This document shows, one piece after another, positions 16,815 through 25,829 of a stretch of 64,000 nucleotides of DNA. The stretch is from contig NC_009523.1 of NCBI RefSeq assembly GCF_000016665.1, positions 3,657,501 to 3,721,500 on the forward strand. The letters are read 5' to 3'. Each line of letters starts with the position of its first letter. The first letter of the stretch is position 1. The translations under genes were made by a program, and so were the position numbers. Under the pieces are notes generated by a model. It saw only the letters and a program-made list of their open reading frames with translations, ran no database searches and was not told the origin of the DNA. This DNA is from Roseiflexus sp. RS-1. GTDB lineage: Bacteria; Chloroflexota; Chloroflexia; Chloroflexales; Roseiflexaceae.

Positions 16815-17868
16815 GCATAGCGTCAAAGTGGCATTCCTGGATGTGGGGCAGGGCGATAGTATCGTGGTGACAGTGCCGAATACTGGAGAGGCTGTCATCA
16901 TCGATTGTCCCGAAGCAGATACGGTCATTGAGTATCTGCGCAATGAACGTATTCACTCTATTCGTGCGCTGATCATTACCCATCTTCACCTTGATCACTT
17001 CAAGGATGCTGTAGGGTTCCTTGAGAACTGTAGTTCACAATTGAACATCAAGTGTGAACACCTTATTTTTAACTGGCCATCAAACCTCCAAAAGTTGGCG
17101 CCTGATGCCGATGGGCATAGTGAGATATATCGTAATCCAAAACGACGTAATCAGGCGCGGCTCACAGCCTATCAAGAATTGGTTGCCTGGACAAAGCGAA
17201 ACACACGCTCATGCTTTCCATTATTGCGGCCCAACAATGGATATCGCCTAAGGATTAAGGGGACAATCAAGGACGCAATTAGAATTTTGCAGCCCTCGCA
17301 CGGTTGCATGGGCTCTCTTATGCAGTCTGGTTTGAACAATACATCGGCTGTCCTGCGAATAGAAGGACCGGGTTCTTCAGCTTTACTTACGGCAGATATT
17401 GAACCAGATGGATGGAATCAGTTAAGAAGTAGCCATTCAGATCTGCAAAGTGACGTGCTTAAGTTTCCTCACCATGGCGCCTGGAAGAATGCTGACCCTG
17501 CCGATATCCTGACCGCAGTTGATCCTTCAATCGTCATTATCTCCGTTGGCACAGATGGCATTCAATACAGCCACCCTAACGTTCATGTCTTTGCTGCCAT
17601 ACGTAACCGTTCAAACACGAGATTACTCTGTACTCAGGCAACAAGCCGTTGTGTTGATAATCCTGACTCTCACGCGAGTCAAATTGATGCCATTCTTCAA
17701 GCACATTCGCGTGGAAGCGGACATATCCGTACCCATCGTGGCTGCCCCTGCGCCGGAACGATAGTCATCGAATTGGGCGATCAGGTTACGGTTCTTCAGC
17801 CGGACATTTCAGTCCATCGCAACCAGATCATTCTGCGATTTCTCACATCGCATCGGTGCCGCATATAG
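16804..17868 (+). CDS. ComEC/Rec2-like metallo-beta-lactamase-fold hydrolase
   Basis: 354 residues. The start overlaps the methyltransferase stop by 11 bases, so the two are translationally coupled. The fold starts with VAFLDVGQGDSIVV; the metal site is HLHLDH (residues 60-65), followed by the acidic LLTADIE, the KFPHHGA His pair and the SHPN His, which is the order seen in the C-terminal nuclease domain of ComEC. A Cys cluster near the C-terminus (CTQATSRC ... GCPCAG) recurs in stand-alone members and may bind zinc. No membrane helices. Probably a soluble nuclease or phosphodiesterase acting with the methyltransferase. Confidence 0.85.
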   Translation: MTFEHSVKVAFLDVGQGDSIVVTVPNTGEAVIIDCPEADTVIEYLRNERIHSIRALIITHLHLDHFKDAVGFLENCSSQLNIKCEHLIFNWPSNLQKLAPDADGHSEIYRNPKRRNQARLTAYQELVAWTKRNTRSCFPLLRPNNGYRLRIKGTIKDAIRILQPSHGCMGSLMQSGLNNTSAVLRIEGPGSSALLTADIEPDGWNQLRSSHSDLQSDVLKFPHHGAWKNADPADILTAVDPSIVIISVGTDGIQYSHPNVHVFAAIRNRSNTRLLCTQATSRCVDNPDSHASQIDAILQAHSRGSGHIRTHRGCPCAGTIVIELGDQVTVLQPDISVHRNQIILRFLTSHRCRI

Positions 17869-18002
17869 CACTTATGGAGATTGAGAATTATAGCAATGAT
17901 TGAACCACATGCGTCCTGGGTGCGCGGGCGTCCCCGCCCGCATGATGAAATCTTCCTCTGCGAGCGCTGCGCTCCCTATCTCCGCGCCTAGTATAATCTA
18001 AC

Positions 18003-18158
18003 GGGACACGGTATACCGTTCTGCGCCAGGTTCACGAGATCGCCGCGGAGTGTTGGGTAGCCGTGTCCTTCAACGCGACCAAGCCGAACAGTTATCTGGG
18101 CCCTCAAACCCGCATATGCTAGCAAGGCTGGCGCCGTTTTCCTCAGGAGGTTCTGTGT
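18003..18158 (+). ncRNA. Candidate IS110 bridge RNA / structured tnp leader
   Basis: The 5' non-coding region of the IS110 transposase begins just after a TATAAT (17992-17997). It contains an 8-bp perfect stem GGACACGG (18004-18011) with CCGTGTCC (18061-18068) enclosing ~50 bases, and a local CGGTATACCG hairpin (18009-18018). IS110-group elements are known to encode a bridge RNA of roughly this size in this place, with target- and donor-binding loops. Loop matches to the element ends were not worked out. Confidence 0.45.
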
Positions 18159-19121
18159 ATGGCTTCCCGTGAGTCGCTCTTTATCGGCATTGATGTCTCC
18201 AAACAGACGCTGGATGTGGCGTTTGGCGCCGACCCGCACGCGCCACTCGAGACGATACCGTCTACCGACGAAGGTGTCCAGCTCCTGGTCACGCGACTCC
18301 AGCGCCTGCAGCCGACCCTGATTGTGCTGGAGGCGACCGGCGGGCTGGAGCGCATGGTGTTCGCCCAACTGCTCCAGGCTGGCTTGCCGACGGCGCGGGT
18401 GCAGCCACGCCGCGTGCGCGCCCTGGCGCACGCGGAAGGACGCCAGGCGAAGACCGACCGCCTGGATGCCCGGTTGCTCGCCCGCTTTGCCGAACGGGTG
18501 CGCCCGCCGCACCACCAAGCGACGGACGAGCAGCGCGCATCCTTGCGCGACCTGCTGGTCCGGCGGGAGCAGGTGATTCCGATGCGGACGGCTGAGATCA
18601 ATCGGTTGACGGCTGCCGCGCCGAACCTCCGCCCGGGCATCCAGCAGCATATTGATTGGCTGGATCAGGAGATCCGTGCGCTTGAGCAGGAACGCGACAA
18701 CGAGGCGGAGCGCACCGACGAGGTGCGCCGGAAACGGGAGCTGCGCGAAAGCGTGCCCGGCATCGGCGCGATCACCGCACTGAACCTGCTGCTCCGCCTG
18801 CCCGAACTGGGGACCATCAAGCGCACGGAAGCGGCGGCCTTTGTGGGCGTTGCGCCGTATGCCAATCAGAGCGGCGCACAGCACAAACCCCGGCATATCT
18901 CCGGCGGCAGGAGGGATGTGCGCAGCGTGTTGTACATGGCGACCCTGGCGGCCACGCGGCGCCGTCTGGTCAGGCGCGCCTTCGATCAGCGCCTGTGTCA
19001 AGCTGGCAAGCCGCGCAAGGTCGCCATCGTCGCTGCGATGCGCAAGCTGCTGACTATTCTCGGCGCAATATTGCGTCAGCAAAAGCCCTGGGATCCGGCT
19101 GTGCATACGAGCGCCCCTTGA
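18159..19121 (+). CDS. IS110-family transposase (DEDD recombinase)
   Basis: 320 residues, ATG preceded by CAGGAGGT. The RuvC-like DEDD domain shows IGIDVSKQTLDV (first Asp), LIVLEATGG (Glu), and KTDRLDARLLARF (Asp pair). A coiled coil (EQERDNEAERTDEVRRKREL) links to the C-terminal Tnp domain with the HhH-like SVPGIGAITAL and AAFVGVAPYANQSG and the serine-containing SGGRRDVRSVLYMA. Length is normal and the frame is intact, so it may be functional. Confidence 0.9.
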   Translation: MASRESLFIGIDVSKQTLDVAFGADPHAPLETIPSTDEGVQLLVTRLQRLQPTLIVLEATGGLERMVFAQLLQAGLPTARVQPRRVRALAHAEGRQAKTDRLDARLLARFAERVRPPHHQATDEQRASLRDLLVRREQVIPMRTAEINRLTAAAPNLRPGIQQHIDWLDQEIRALEQERDNEAERTDEVRRKRELRESVPGIGAITALNLLLRLPELGTIKRTEAAAFVGVAPYANQSGAQHKPRHISGGRRDVRSVLYMATLAATRRRLVRRAFDQRLCQAGKPRKVAIVAAMRKLLTILGAILRQQKPWDPAVHTSAP

Positions 19122-19417
19122 CAAGCAACACAGTTACTCCGCGCCTCCGCGTGAGCCGGTCTGATGCACGCAGAGATACGGAGCACGCGGAGGGATGTCG
19201 CACAAGGCGTCTGCTTTTGATGGCGTGTGCAACCCTGTCCAACAAGACCAATCTTTGTGAGAACTGCTGTAATCCGCTACGCCGAACCAGCCATGGGGCT
19301 GATAGAGATTAAGAATATAAACCGGTATGCGCCCTTTGCCGTCGGGCTGATGGACTTTGAAAAAATATTCCGTTATACTGATATCCATCCGTGTCAAGCC
19401 TTTCTCAGGAGGTTGCG
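19122..19417. repeat. Inter-IS gap with dispersed repeats
   Basis: No gene seen. It contains a CTCCGCGCCTCCGCGTGAG block (shared with the array at 25830-26317), a degenerate CAACC.TGTCCA...GAGAACTGCT.TAAT block (19225-19272, shared with 1966-2005), and GAGATTAAGAATATAAACCG (19304-19323, shared with 1762-1775). An IS630 left end may lie here. Confidence 0.5.
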
Positions 19418-20584
19418 ATGCCGGCACGCCAGACCCTTCACGTGTCCGTCGAGGAGCGGGAGGCCCTCGAAGACCTGCGCGATCACGCCCCCACGCCCTA
19501 TTTGCGTGAACGGGCGGCAGCGTTCCTGCTCATCGCGTCCGGCGTGCCGCCCGCTGTCACGGCGCGCGAACGCTTGCTGCGTCCGCGCCATCCGGAAACC
19601 GTCTCTCGCTGGCTGAATCGCTGGGAAGCCGAGGGCATCGATAGCCTCCCCATCCGGGACGGACGCGGGCGCACGCCCGCTTTTTCCCCCTGACCGCCAT
19701 GACCCTGAGACGGCGGCTACTGCGGGAGAGCATCTGGTCCGCCGTGACCCGCGGCAGTGCGGGCTGACCCAGACGCGCGGGACCCTGGACGCCATCCGCA
19801 GCCCGTTGGTGTGGGGACGCGACGCCGCGCTGCGCGGGATCGCCCGCATCCTGGATCGGTTGGGCATCACCTGGCAGCGCGCCCGCAGGCATGGGCCTAG
19901 CCCTGATCCTCACGATCAGGCCAAACTGCAGGAGATTGCGGACGTGGTGGAGGATGCCCGCGCGCACCCCAACCAGGTGGTGACCGTGGATCGGGATGAC
20001 GTCACGGTCACCCGGCGCCCGACCCTGGCCAACGGGTATGGACGGGCAGGCGCCGATCAGGTGCGGGCGGAACGGAGTCGGGCGACCGATGGTGACCTGC
20101 GCATCGTGGGCCGTTTGGACGTCGTGACGGGCCAGGTGGTCACCCGGCGGGCGAAGACGATGGGCCTGGCGACGCTGGCGCCGTTCTTCCCGGACCGGCG
20201 CGCTGCCTATCCTGAGGCTGAGCGCATCGATGTCATTCTGGATAATTGGCCGGTCCATGGTCATCCGGATGTCCTGGTGGCGCTTGAGCCGCAAACGACC
20301 CGCTGAGCGTTTTCCCGTCCTGGCAATGGGCCGGCCACCCCCAGTGGACGGGCCGTGCGCCGGGCTGGAGATGTCCGCCGGCCCATCCAACTGATGCCGT
20401 TGCCGACGGATGCGTCGTGGCGCCGCTTGATTGCGAGCAGCTGGGGCGGTGGATGCGTCAGGAGGTCACCCGCGTGCATCGCTGGGCGACGGATCTCGAT
20501 CAGTTGCGCAGCCATCTGGATGCCTTCTTCGCGTCGTTTGCAACCGGCTCGCCAAAGCTTTTACAGTATGTCGGTCTCGGATAG
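19418..20584 (+). pseudogene. IS630-family transposase, frameshifted
   Basis: Three pieces in different frames together match an IS630-type transposase. 19418-19693 is the HTH N-terminus (RWEAEGIDSLPIRDGRGR). 19806-20306 holds the start of the DDE domain (TVDRDDVTVTRRPTLANGYG and VILDNWPVHGH, with two catalytic acids). ~20321-20584 is the end (QEVTRVHRWATDLDQLRSHL). At least two frameshifts break it. CTCAGGAGGT upstream resembles the IS110 ribosome site. Probably immobile on its own. Confidence 0.8.
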
Positions 20585-20740
20585 CGGATTATTTATTCAA
20601 AGACCATAAGCCCTCGGCTGTACGGGGCAAAGCCCGCCTGCGCGGGCTATACCGGACTTAATTCCTAAGGATCATAAGCCCTCGGCTATGCGCTGCGAAG
20701 CCCGCCTGCGCGGGCTAGAGCGGAATAATTACTCAAAGTC
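20585..20740 (-). repeat. Two dispersed GCCCGCGCAGGCGGGC repeat units
   Basis: Two units in reverse orientation to those at 29610-29690 and 57961-58180: CCATAAGCCCTCGGCT followed by AAGCCCGCCTGCGCGGGCT, each with a GC-rich hairpin. They abut the end of the dead IS630 transposase. Confidence 0.75.
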
Positions 20741-20801
20741 CATTAGTGAATCGCCGTCCGCTCCAGTCTGCACCTTCGGTGTGAACTACACCGCCAGCCG
20801 C

Positions 20802-22892
20802 TCAAGGTCGGATCAGGTCACCGAGAAATTCGGACGCAGGCGTCACAGCGGAAACGTGCAAGGCGTCGCGCGCGCGTGTGCAGGCGACGTAGAGCAGGTG
20901 CCGCTCGGTGTTGTACACCTCCTCCAGATCGCTGTCGTCGGTGATGTTCTCAATCCGTGAGTTCAGAGGAACGACCTCGTCGTCGCAGGCCATCACCGCC
21001 ACGCAGCGGAATTCGAGACCTTTGGCGAGCGGCATGGTGCAGATCGACGCATGACCGTGCTGCATTTCGATGCGTTCATCCAGCACCGCCGACGAAAGCC
21101 CCGCCAGCTCCGCAGCGCGCCGGGCGCGCGCAACCTGCGCGTCAGATCGCACGATGATGCCGATCTCGTTCGGCGCGACCCCCTCCTGCAACTGTTCCTT
21201 CAGCCAGTCTGCGACGCCGGCGGCTTCCTGTTCCTCGTTATCGAAAACGCGGATGACCGGCGGCGGCCCGTTGAAGACCGACACAGTGCCGCGGCGGTCT
21301 TCGACATTGCCGTCAACGTCGGTGAGTTGTGGCGCCAGGAGCCTGTCCGCCTGCGCGCGGATCTGGTGAGAGGTGCGGTAGTTGACGCGCAGCGTGCGCG
21401 ACCGACCGCGCACATCCACGCCCAGTGACGCCCACGAGAAGGGCTGTTGAAAGATGCGCTGACCGAGGTCTCCGGCAAAGAACAGCCGGTTGGTCGCCTT
21501 TGCATCGAAAGCGGCAAGAAAGCGGAGTTGCGGGATCGACATATCCTGAGCCTCGTCAACGACGACAAAGTCGTAGGGCGGTTGGGCGAGGGTCTGGATC
21601 TTCTCCGCCAGGCGCCCGAAAAGCCTGGCGCGCGTCAGCCAGCCTTCCTGTTCCAGCCGCCGGTTGACCGCCTCGAACACTGCCCAGAGTTCGGCGCGTC
21701 GCGCCTCTGGGAGCCGGGTCTTGCGACCGAGTCGCGGCACGGTGCGGTAATCCTCCCAACTCGCAAGCTGCCAGGCATCCACGATTTCTGTCCACTCGTC
21801 GAGCAGGAAGGCTGCCGGGAAGCGCGCCGCCGGGCTGCCCTGAGCCGCTTCGACCAGATACCGTTCAACGGTTTCGCGGGCGACCAGCCGGGGTGCGCCG
21901 AAGTGCAGCGTGTAGAGGCGCTCACCGACGGCGTTGAGCGCACGGATGTCCACGCGCCCGGCGAGTCTGGGTTCGCCTGCGATCAGGCGCCGGAAGAGGG
22001 ACTGCAGGGCGTTGGCGAGCGCGTCCGAAAACGTCGTCAGCAAGACACGCGCATCGGGATGCCTGCGCGCAAGGGATGCCGCGCGGTGCAGCGCCACGAC
22101 TGTCTTGCCGGTGCCGGCGGAACCGGCCACGCGCGCCGGGCCGTTGAAGTCCTTCTCCACCCACTCGCGTTGCGCCGGATGCAGGAAGATCGTCCACCGG
22201 TCCCAGGGATATTCGAGCGCCCGTTTCAGATCCTCGACATCCGTCATCAGGCGGAAGCGGCGTTGCGCGTCAGGGTGCACGAAGGCATCCGCTGCCGGCA
22301 GCACCGGCCGGGGCGTCGGTTTGCCGCCGGTAGCCAGTTCCAGCACTGCTTCGGCGGCTTCGGCGGGCAGATGCTCCGCGAGCGCGAGCAGCCCATCTTC
22401 ATCAGCTTGCTTCACATCCGACAGCCATTCGACCGGAACGCCGTAGGACAGCAGTTCCTCGTCCGCGCAGTGCGCCAACGGCAGCCGGGCCGTTTGTGGA
22501 GACGGCACAGGGACATCGCGCTCTCCGCCTGCCGGGCGCCTGGTTACGACACTATCCTCAACGCGCTCGCGTATCTCGACGAACTGCGCCGCGCCGGTTC
22601 TGGGATGCACCTCCAGCCGACGCCGCTCGGCCCATGCATACGCCTGATCGTGGTGGCCGACGTAACACAGCAGCAAACTGTCGTGCGACCGGTGCACAAT
22701 AATGCGCAGATCGCGGTTGACCCGCACCGACCAGAAGTTTTTGTCGCGCGATTTTTCGATCTTGTGGAACTGCATGCCCGGACTGGACGGATCGGCCTGC
22801 AAGTCGAAAACTGTGACCTTCACGGCTTTCTGCTCTTCGCTCGTCAGCCGGGCGAGGCTGGCGGTAAATGTGTCGGCGATGCGGAAGTGCAT
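20802..22892 (-). CDS. RelE/ParE-like domain fused to UvrD-type superfamily-1 helicase
   Basis: 696 residues; start is 3 bases after the mod stop, so it is the last gene of the R-M operon. Residues ~1-93 match the RelE/ParE fold (FWSVRVNRDLRIIVHRS then LLLCYVGHHDQAYAWAERR). A linker follows, then a UvrD-like helicase: Walker A GSAGTGKT (257-264), motif Ia LTTFSDALA, Walker B VVVDEAQDMS, motif III GDLGQRIFQ, motif IV-like LRVNYRTSHQIR, and a C-terminal LLYVACTRARDAL (motif VI). Whether the RelE-like part is an active RNase or only a structural module cannot be told. It probably acts with Res and Mod. Confidence 0.85.
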   Translation of the reverse strand: MHFRIADTFTASLARLTSEEQKAVKVTVFDLQADPSSPGMQFHKIEKSRDKNFWSVRVNRDLRIIVHRSHDSLLLCYVGHHDQAYAWAERRRLEVHPRTGAAQFVEIRERVEDSVVTRRPAGGERDVPVPSPQTARLPLAHCADEELLSYGVPVEWLSDVKQADEDGLLALAEHLPAEAAEAVLELATGGKPTPRPVLPAADAFVHPDAQRRFRLMTDVEDLKRALEYPWDRWTIFLHPAQREWVEKDFNGPARVAGSAGTGKTVVALHRAASLARRHPDARVLLTTFSDALANALQSLFRRLIAGEPRLAGRVDIRALNAVGERLYTLHFGAPRLVARETVERYLVEAAQGSPAARFPAAFLLDEWTEIVDAWQLASWEDYRTVPRLGRKTRLPEARRAELWAVFEAVNRRLEQEGWLTRARLFGRLAEKIQTLAQPPYDFVVVDEAQDMSIPQLRFLAAFDAKATNRLFFAGDLGQRIFQQPFSWASLGVDVRGRSRTLRVNYRTSHQIRAQADRLLAPQLTDVDGNVEDRRGTVSVFNGPPPVIRVFDNEEQEAAGVADWLKEQLQEGVAPNEIGIIVRSDAQVARARRAAELAGLSSAVLDERIEMQHGHASICTMPLAKGLEFRCVAVMACDDEVVPLNSRIENITDDSDLEEVYNTERHLLYVACTRARDALHVSAVTPASEFLGDLIRP

Positions 22893-22895
22893 ACA

Positions 22896-25385
22896 CTACA
22901 CCCTGAACACCTTCATCACTTCATCCCCCAGGTGGTTGATCACCTTGACGGCGATGCGACCGGATGCGGGTTTCGCAAAGGGACGGGAGGTGTCGCTGTT
23001 CAATGTGGCCCAGGCCTCTTCGTTGATCTCAGCCCTGAGAGTGGTCTTGAGCGCCTTGTAGGGGTCGTTCTGTCCCAGGAAGTAGGCGTGGCGGACGAAG
23101 AAACTCTCTTCGTTGTAGTCGGTGTCGATGAACCAACAGGCGATGCCGTCGGTGGAGTCGCTGCGGATTTCGCCGGTGGAAGGATCGAACACGTCCACGC
23201 CGCGGATCTGCACGCGAATGCGTCCGTCGGGTTCGTGGAGGAGTTTGATGTCCGGTTCGCCAAAGATCACGAAGAGGTTGCCCTTGCCGGTGGGCTTGAG
23301 GTCGCCGCCCATGTGCAGGTCGGCATTCATGCGCGCCCTGAGCACGGGGATGCGACCGAGCCGGTTGAACTCGCTCGCGTGGGCCTCGAAGCTGAAGGCG
23401 CAGGCGATCAGCACGTCGAAACTGGCATCGGCCGCCTCGCGCGCCGCAGCGACGAGATCGGGTCGGCTCACCGTGCCGAACTCAGGACCGATGAAGATCG
23501 CCGCGCGCTTCTCCGTCGCGCCCTCCAGGTAGCGCCCCTCGGCGCAGACCAGTTCACCGGGCCAGGGCACGATCGACGTGAAGCTGATGCGGTCTTCCCT
23601 GTGCACCTGCTGCACGCCGGCGGCTTTGAGGTTCTCCAGCACCATCTGCTCGAAGCCCGGCGGCGGCTGATAATCGGCCTGCAGCTCGCGCACCCGGAGC
23701 GGGTCGATCAGTTCGTCGTTCTCATCCACGAACAGCGTGCGGTGCGGGCTGAGCGACTCCACGGTGAAGGGTCCGGCCACGCGCACCTTTCTGTTGTCGA
23801 TGTAGGGCCTGTCGTAGAGATATTCGATGTCAGCATTGCGGGCAATCGAAGCGTCGATCTCCCGCTGCCGCGCAATGCGCGCCGCCCAGAAATCGGCGAG
23901 CGGCTGCCGGGCGGTTTCGGGCCAGTCGGCGGGCGCCTGCCTGGGAACCTCCCATTCGACGAGTTCATAGGCTTTGACCACCTCGCCAGATGGCATGGTG
24001 AAGGTGGCGCCTTCAGGCGCGTCGAAGCGCACCTCCTTGCCCTCGCGCCCGCCGTTGGTCACGCGGAAGGGCTTTGTGTGGCCCCGCAGCGCCGCATTCA
24101 GGCGCGCTAGCGCCTCCAGCACCTGCGGCTGCCACGTCTCGTAGATGACATCGATCTCGGCATTGTTGGCGATGGATTTCAGCGTGATGTGCGGCACGCG
24201 CTCGTAGACGAAGCCCTGGCGGATGTCGCCGTAGGTCGGCTTCTCGACGTAGGAGCGACCGGACAGCTCGGCCTCCTTGCGCCGGCCCTCGGGCGAGTCG
24301 GCCAGCAGGTAGTAGGGGTAGCGCGCGCCCATCAGCCGCGCGCGGGCCAGCGCCAGCGCCACGCGCGAGGTGTCAATCGTGATCCAGCGCCGCCCCCATT
24401 GCTCGGCCACGTAGGCCGTGGTGCCCGATCCGCAGGTCGGGTCCAGCACCAGGTCGCCGGGGTCGGTAGTCATCAAAATACAGCGCTCGACAACTTTAGT
24501 GCGCGTCTCTACTACGTATCTCTGGTCGGGGTTAAAACTAGCAGTGTCGCTCCAGACCTCGGACAGGACTTTCAAAGGATAGTCGTCAATGTAATATTTC
24601 CACCTTAGTTTATTCCCATCCTTGACCATCCGACCCGTCTTCTTCAAGGCTTCCATGCTGTCGGGGTAGGTTAACTTCCAGTGTCCGTTCTTACTTGGGC
24701 GGAACTTCTCTCCCTCGAATTCAAGTGGGGTATCCTCACCTGATGGTCCTGCACTCTCCAGGCTCACGAGCCGGAAGACTCTCGCCCCTGCTGGCAACAG
24801 CAACGGATCAACCATTTCAGCGTGCGTGATCTTTCGTACGCTGCTATCGGCTAGCTCTACATTACTGTAGAAAGCATCAGGTAGCTTTTTAGAGTATAGC
24901 TGACGATACTTTATGTATTCTTTGTCTTTAGCGTACCAAAGTAGATAGTCGCTTGTCCGGCCCAGCTCATCGGAGACCATACTGCCGGTCTTGGCGAAGG
25001 CGATCTGTCTTACAAAATTATCCGGACCGAACACTTCATCCATCAGGCAGCGCACGCGGTGGACGTTCTCATCGCCGATCTGTACGAAGATCGAGCCGGA
25101 TTCGGTCAGCAGGTCGCGGGCGACGGTGAGGCGGTCGCGCAGGCAGGTGAGGTAGGAGTGGATGCCGTCGCGCCAGGTGTCGCGGAAGGCTTTGACCTGC
25201 TCCGGCTCGCGGGTGATGTGTTCGGGTCGGCCGTCCTTCACGTCGCGGCTGGTGGTGGACCACTGGAAGTTGCTGTTGAATTTGATGCCGTAGGGCGGGT
25301 CGATGTAGATCATCTGCACCTTGCCGCGCAGCCCTTCGCGTTCGGCCAGGCTGGCCATCACCTGGAGCGAGTCACCCAGGATCAT
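22896..25385 (-). CDS. Type III-like site-specific DNA methyltransferase (Mod), main fragment
   Basis: 829 residues from an internal ATG at 25383-25385. It has the beta-class order: catalytic DPPY (MIYIDPPYGI, ~residues 25-34) first, then the SAM motif DPTCGSGT (~residue 320). Homologues start with ~140 further residues that are found here in another frame upstream (25382-25795), so a 2-nt frameshift at ~25431-25438 has split the gene. The ATG overlaps the upstream stop as ATGA, which could allow reinitiation. Residues ~122-305, between the two motifs, are encoded by visibly AT-rich DNA and are the likely target-recognition domain. Confidence 0.85.
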   Translation of the reverse strand: MILGDSLQVMASLAEREGLRGKVQMIYIDPPYGIKFNSNFQWSTTSRDVKDGRPEHITREPEQVKAFRDTWRDGIHSYLTCLRDRLTVARDLLTESGSIFVQIGDENVHRVRCLMDEVFGPDNFVRQIAFAKTGSMVSDELGRTSDYLLWYAKDKEYIKYRQLYSKKLPDAFYSNVELADSSVRKITHAEMVDPLLLPAGARVFRLVSLESAGPSGEDTPLEFEGEKFRPSKNGHWKLTYPDSMEALKKTGRMVKDGNKLRWKYYIDDYPLKVLSEVWSDTASFNPDQRYVVETRTKVVERCILMTTDPGDLVLDPTCGSGTTAYVAEQWGRRWITIDTSRVALALARARLMGARYPYYLLADSPEGRRKEAELSGRSYVEKPTYGDIRQGFVYERVPHITLKSIANNAEIDVIYETWQPQVLEALARLNAALRGHTKPFRVTNGGREGKEVRFDAPEGATFTMPSGEVVKAYELVEWEVPRQAPADWPETARQPLADFWAARIARQREIDASIARNADIEYLYDRPYIDNRKVRVAGPFTVESLSPHRTLFVDENDELIDPLRVRELQADYQPPPGFEQMVLENLKAAGVQQVHREDRISFTSIVPWPGELVCAEGRYLEGATEKRAAIFIGPEFGTVSRPDLVAAAREAADASFDVLIACAFSFEAHASEFNRLGRIPVLRARMNADLHMGGDLKPTGKGNLFVIFGEPDIKLLHEPDGRIRVQIRGVDVFDPSTGEIRSDSTDGIACWFIDTDYNEESFFVRHAYFLGQNDPYKALKTTLRAEINEEAWATLNSDTSRPFAKPASGRIAVKVINHLGDEVMKVFRV

Positions 25386-25795
25386 GCGGTTCGACCAGTT
25401 GGCGTCGTGGCGGTAGAACTCGGTGCGGTCGGCGCGCCTTCGGGGATGCCGTTGAAATCGGCGAAGAGGTCGAGTTGCAATGCCTCAGACGTGTTTTCCT
25501 GAGTGTGCCGCAGCAGGTCGTCGATGAGCGCCTTGGGGTGGATTTTCTCCTGGATGTAGAGCGGCGGCGCGGGGACGACGAGGTCGCTCCAGTCCTGGTA
25601 GTCTTTGCCGCGCCAGACGAGCTGCGGGTCGAGGTCGGTGTTGCGCGGGTAGCGCAGGAGTCTGGGCGCCTGCTCTTCCGGCTTCATCACCGCCTGGTAT
25701 TCGGCGGTGGGGATGTTCTTGCGCTTGTCGTGTTTGTGCGTCAGCGCTTCGATGGACTTGCCAGCATTGGTTGAGGCGCTTTTTTTGCGAGTCAT
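25382..25795 (-). CDS. N-terminal fragment of the split Mod methyltransferase
   Basis: 137 codons, ATG with AAGGAT upstream. The sequence (NIPTAEYQAVM, DLDPQLVWRGKDYQDWSDLV, YIQEKIHPKALIDDLLR, LDLFADFNGIPEG) is the usual N-terminus of this Mod family. After GIPEGAP the frame runs into an unrelated tail and stops at TGA. Dropping two bases from the GGCGCGCC at 25431-25438 restores the expected EGADRTEFYRHDANWSNRM. So this is a fragment, not a separate gene, unless the two parts work as a split enzyme. Confidence 0.85.
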   Translation of the reverse strand: MTRKKSASTNAGKSIEALTHKHDKRKNIPTAEYQAVMKPEEQAPRLLRYPRNTDLDPQLVWRGKDYQDWSDLVVPAPPLYIQEKIHPKALIDDLLRHTQENTSEALQLDLFADFNGIPEGAPTAPSSTATTPTGRTA

Positions 25796-25829
25796 GGTCG
25801 GCTATCCTTATCTCTCTACGTCCCGACGC

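Larger units (their letters stand above)
18003..19121 (+). mobile_element. IS110-family insertion sequence (minimum extent)
   Basis: Leader plus transposase. IS110 elements lack clear terminal inverted repeats, so exact ends cannot be set from one copy. The left end probably lies before 18003 and the right end within ~100 bases after 19121. The element sits directly downstream of the methyltransferase/MBL pair. Confidence 0.6.

Noticed and set aside
21447-24110. 887-codon plus-strand frame opposite UvrD and Mod
   Set aside because: Spans two recognisable genes on the other strand and carries no domain signal; a shadow.
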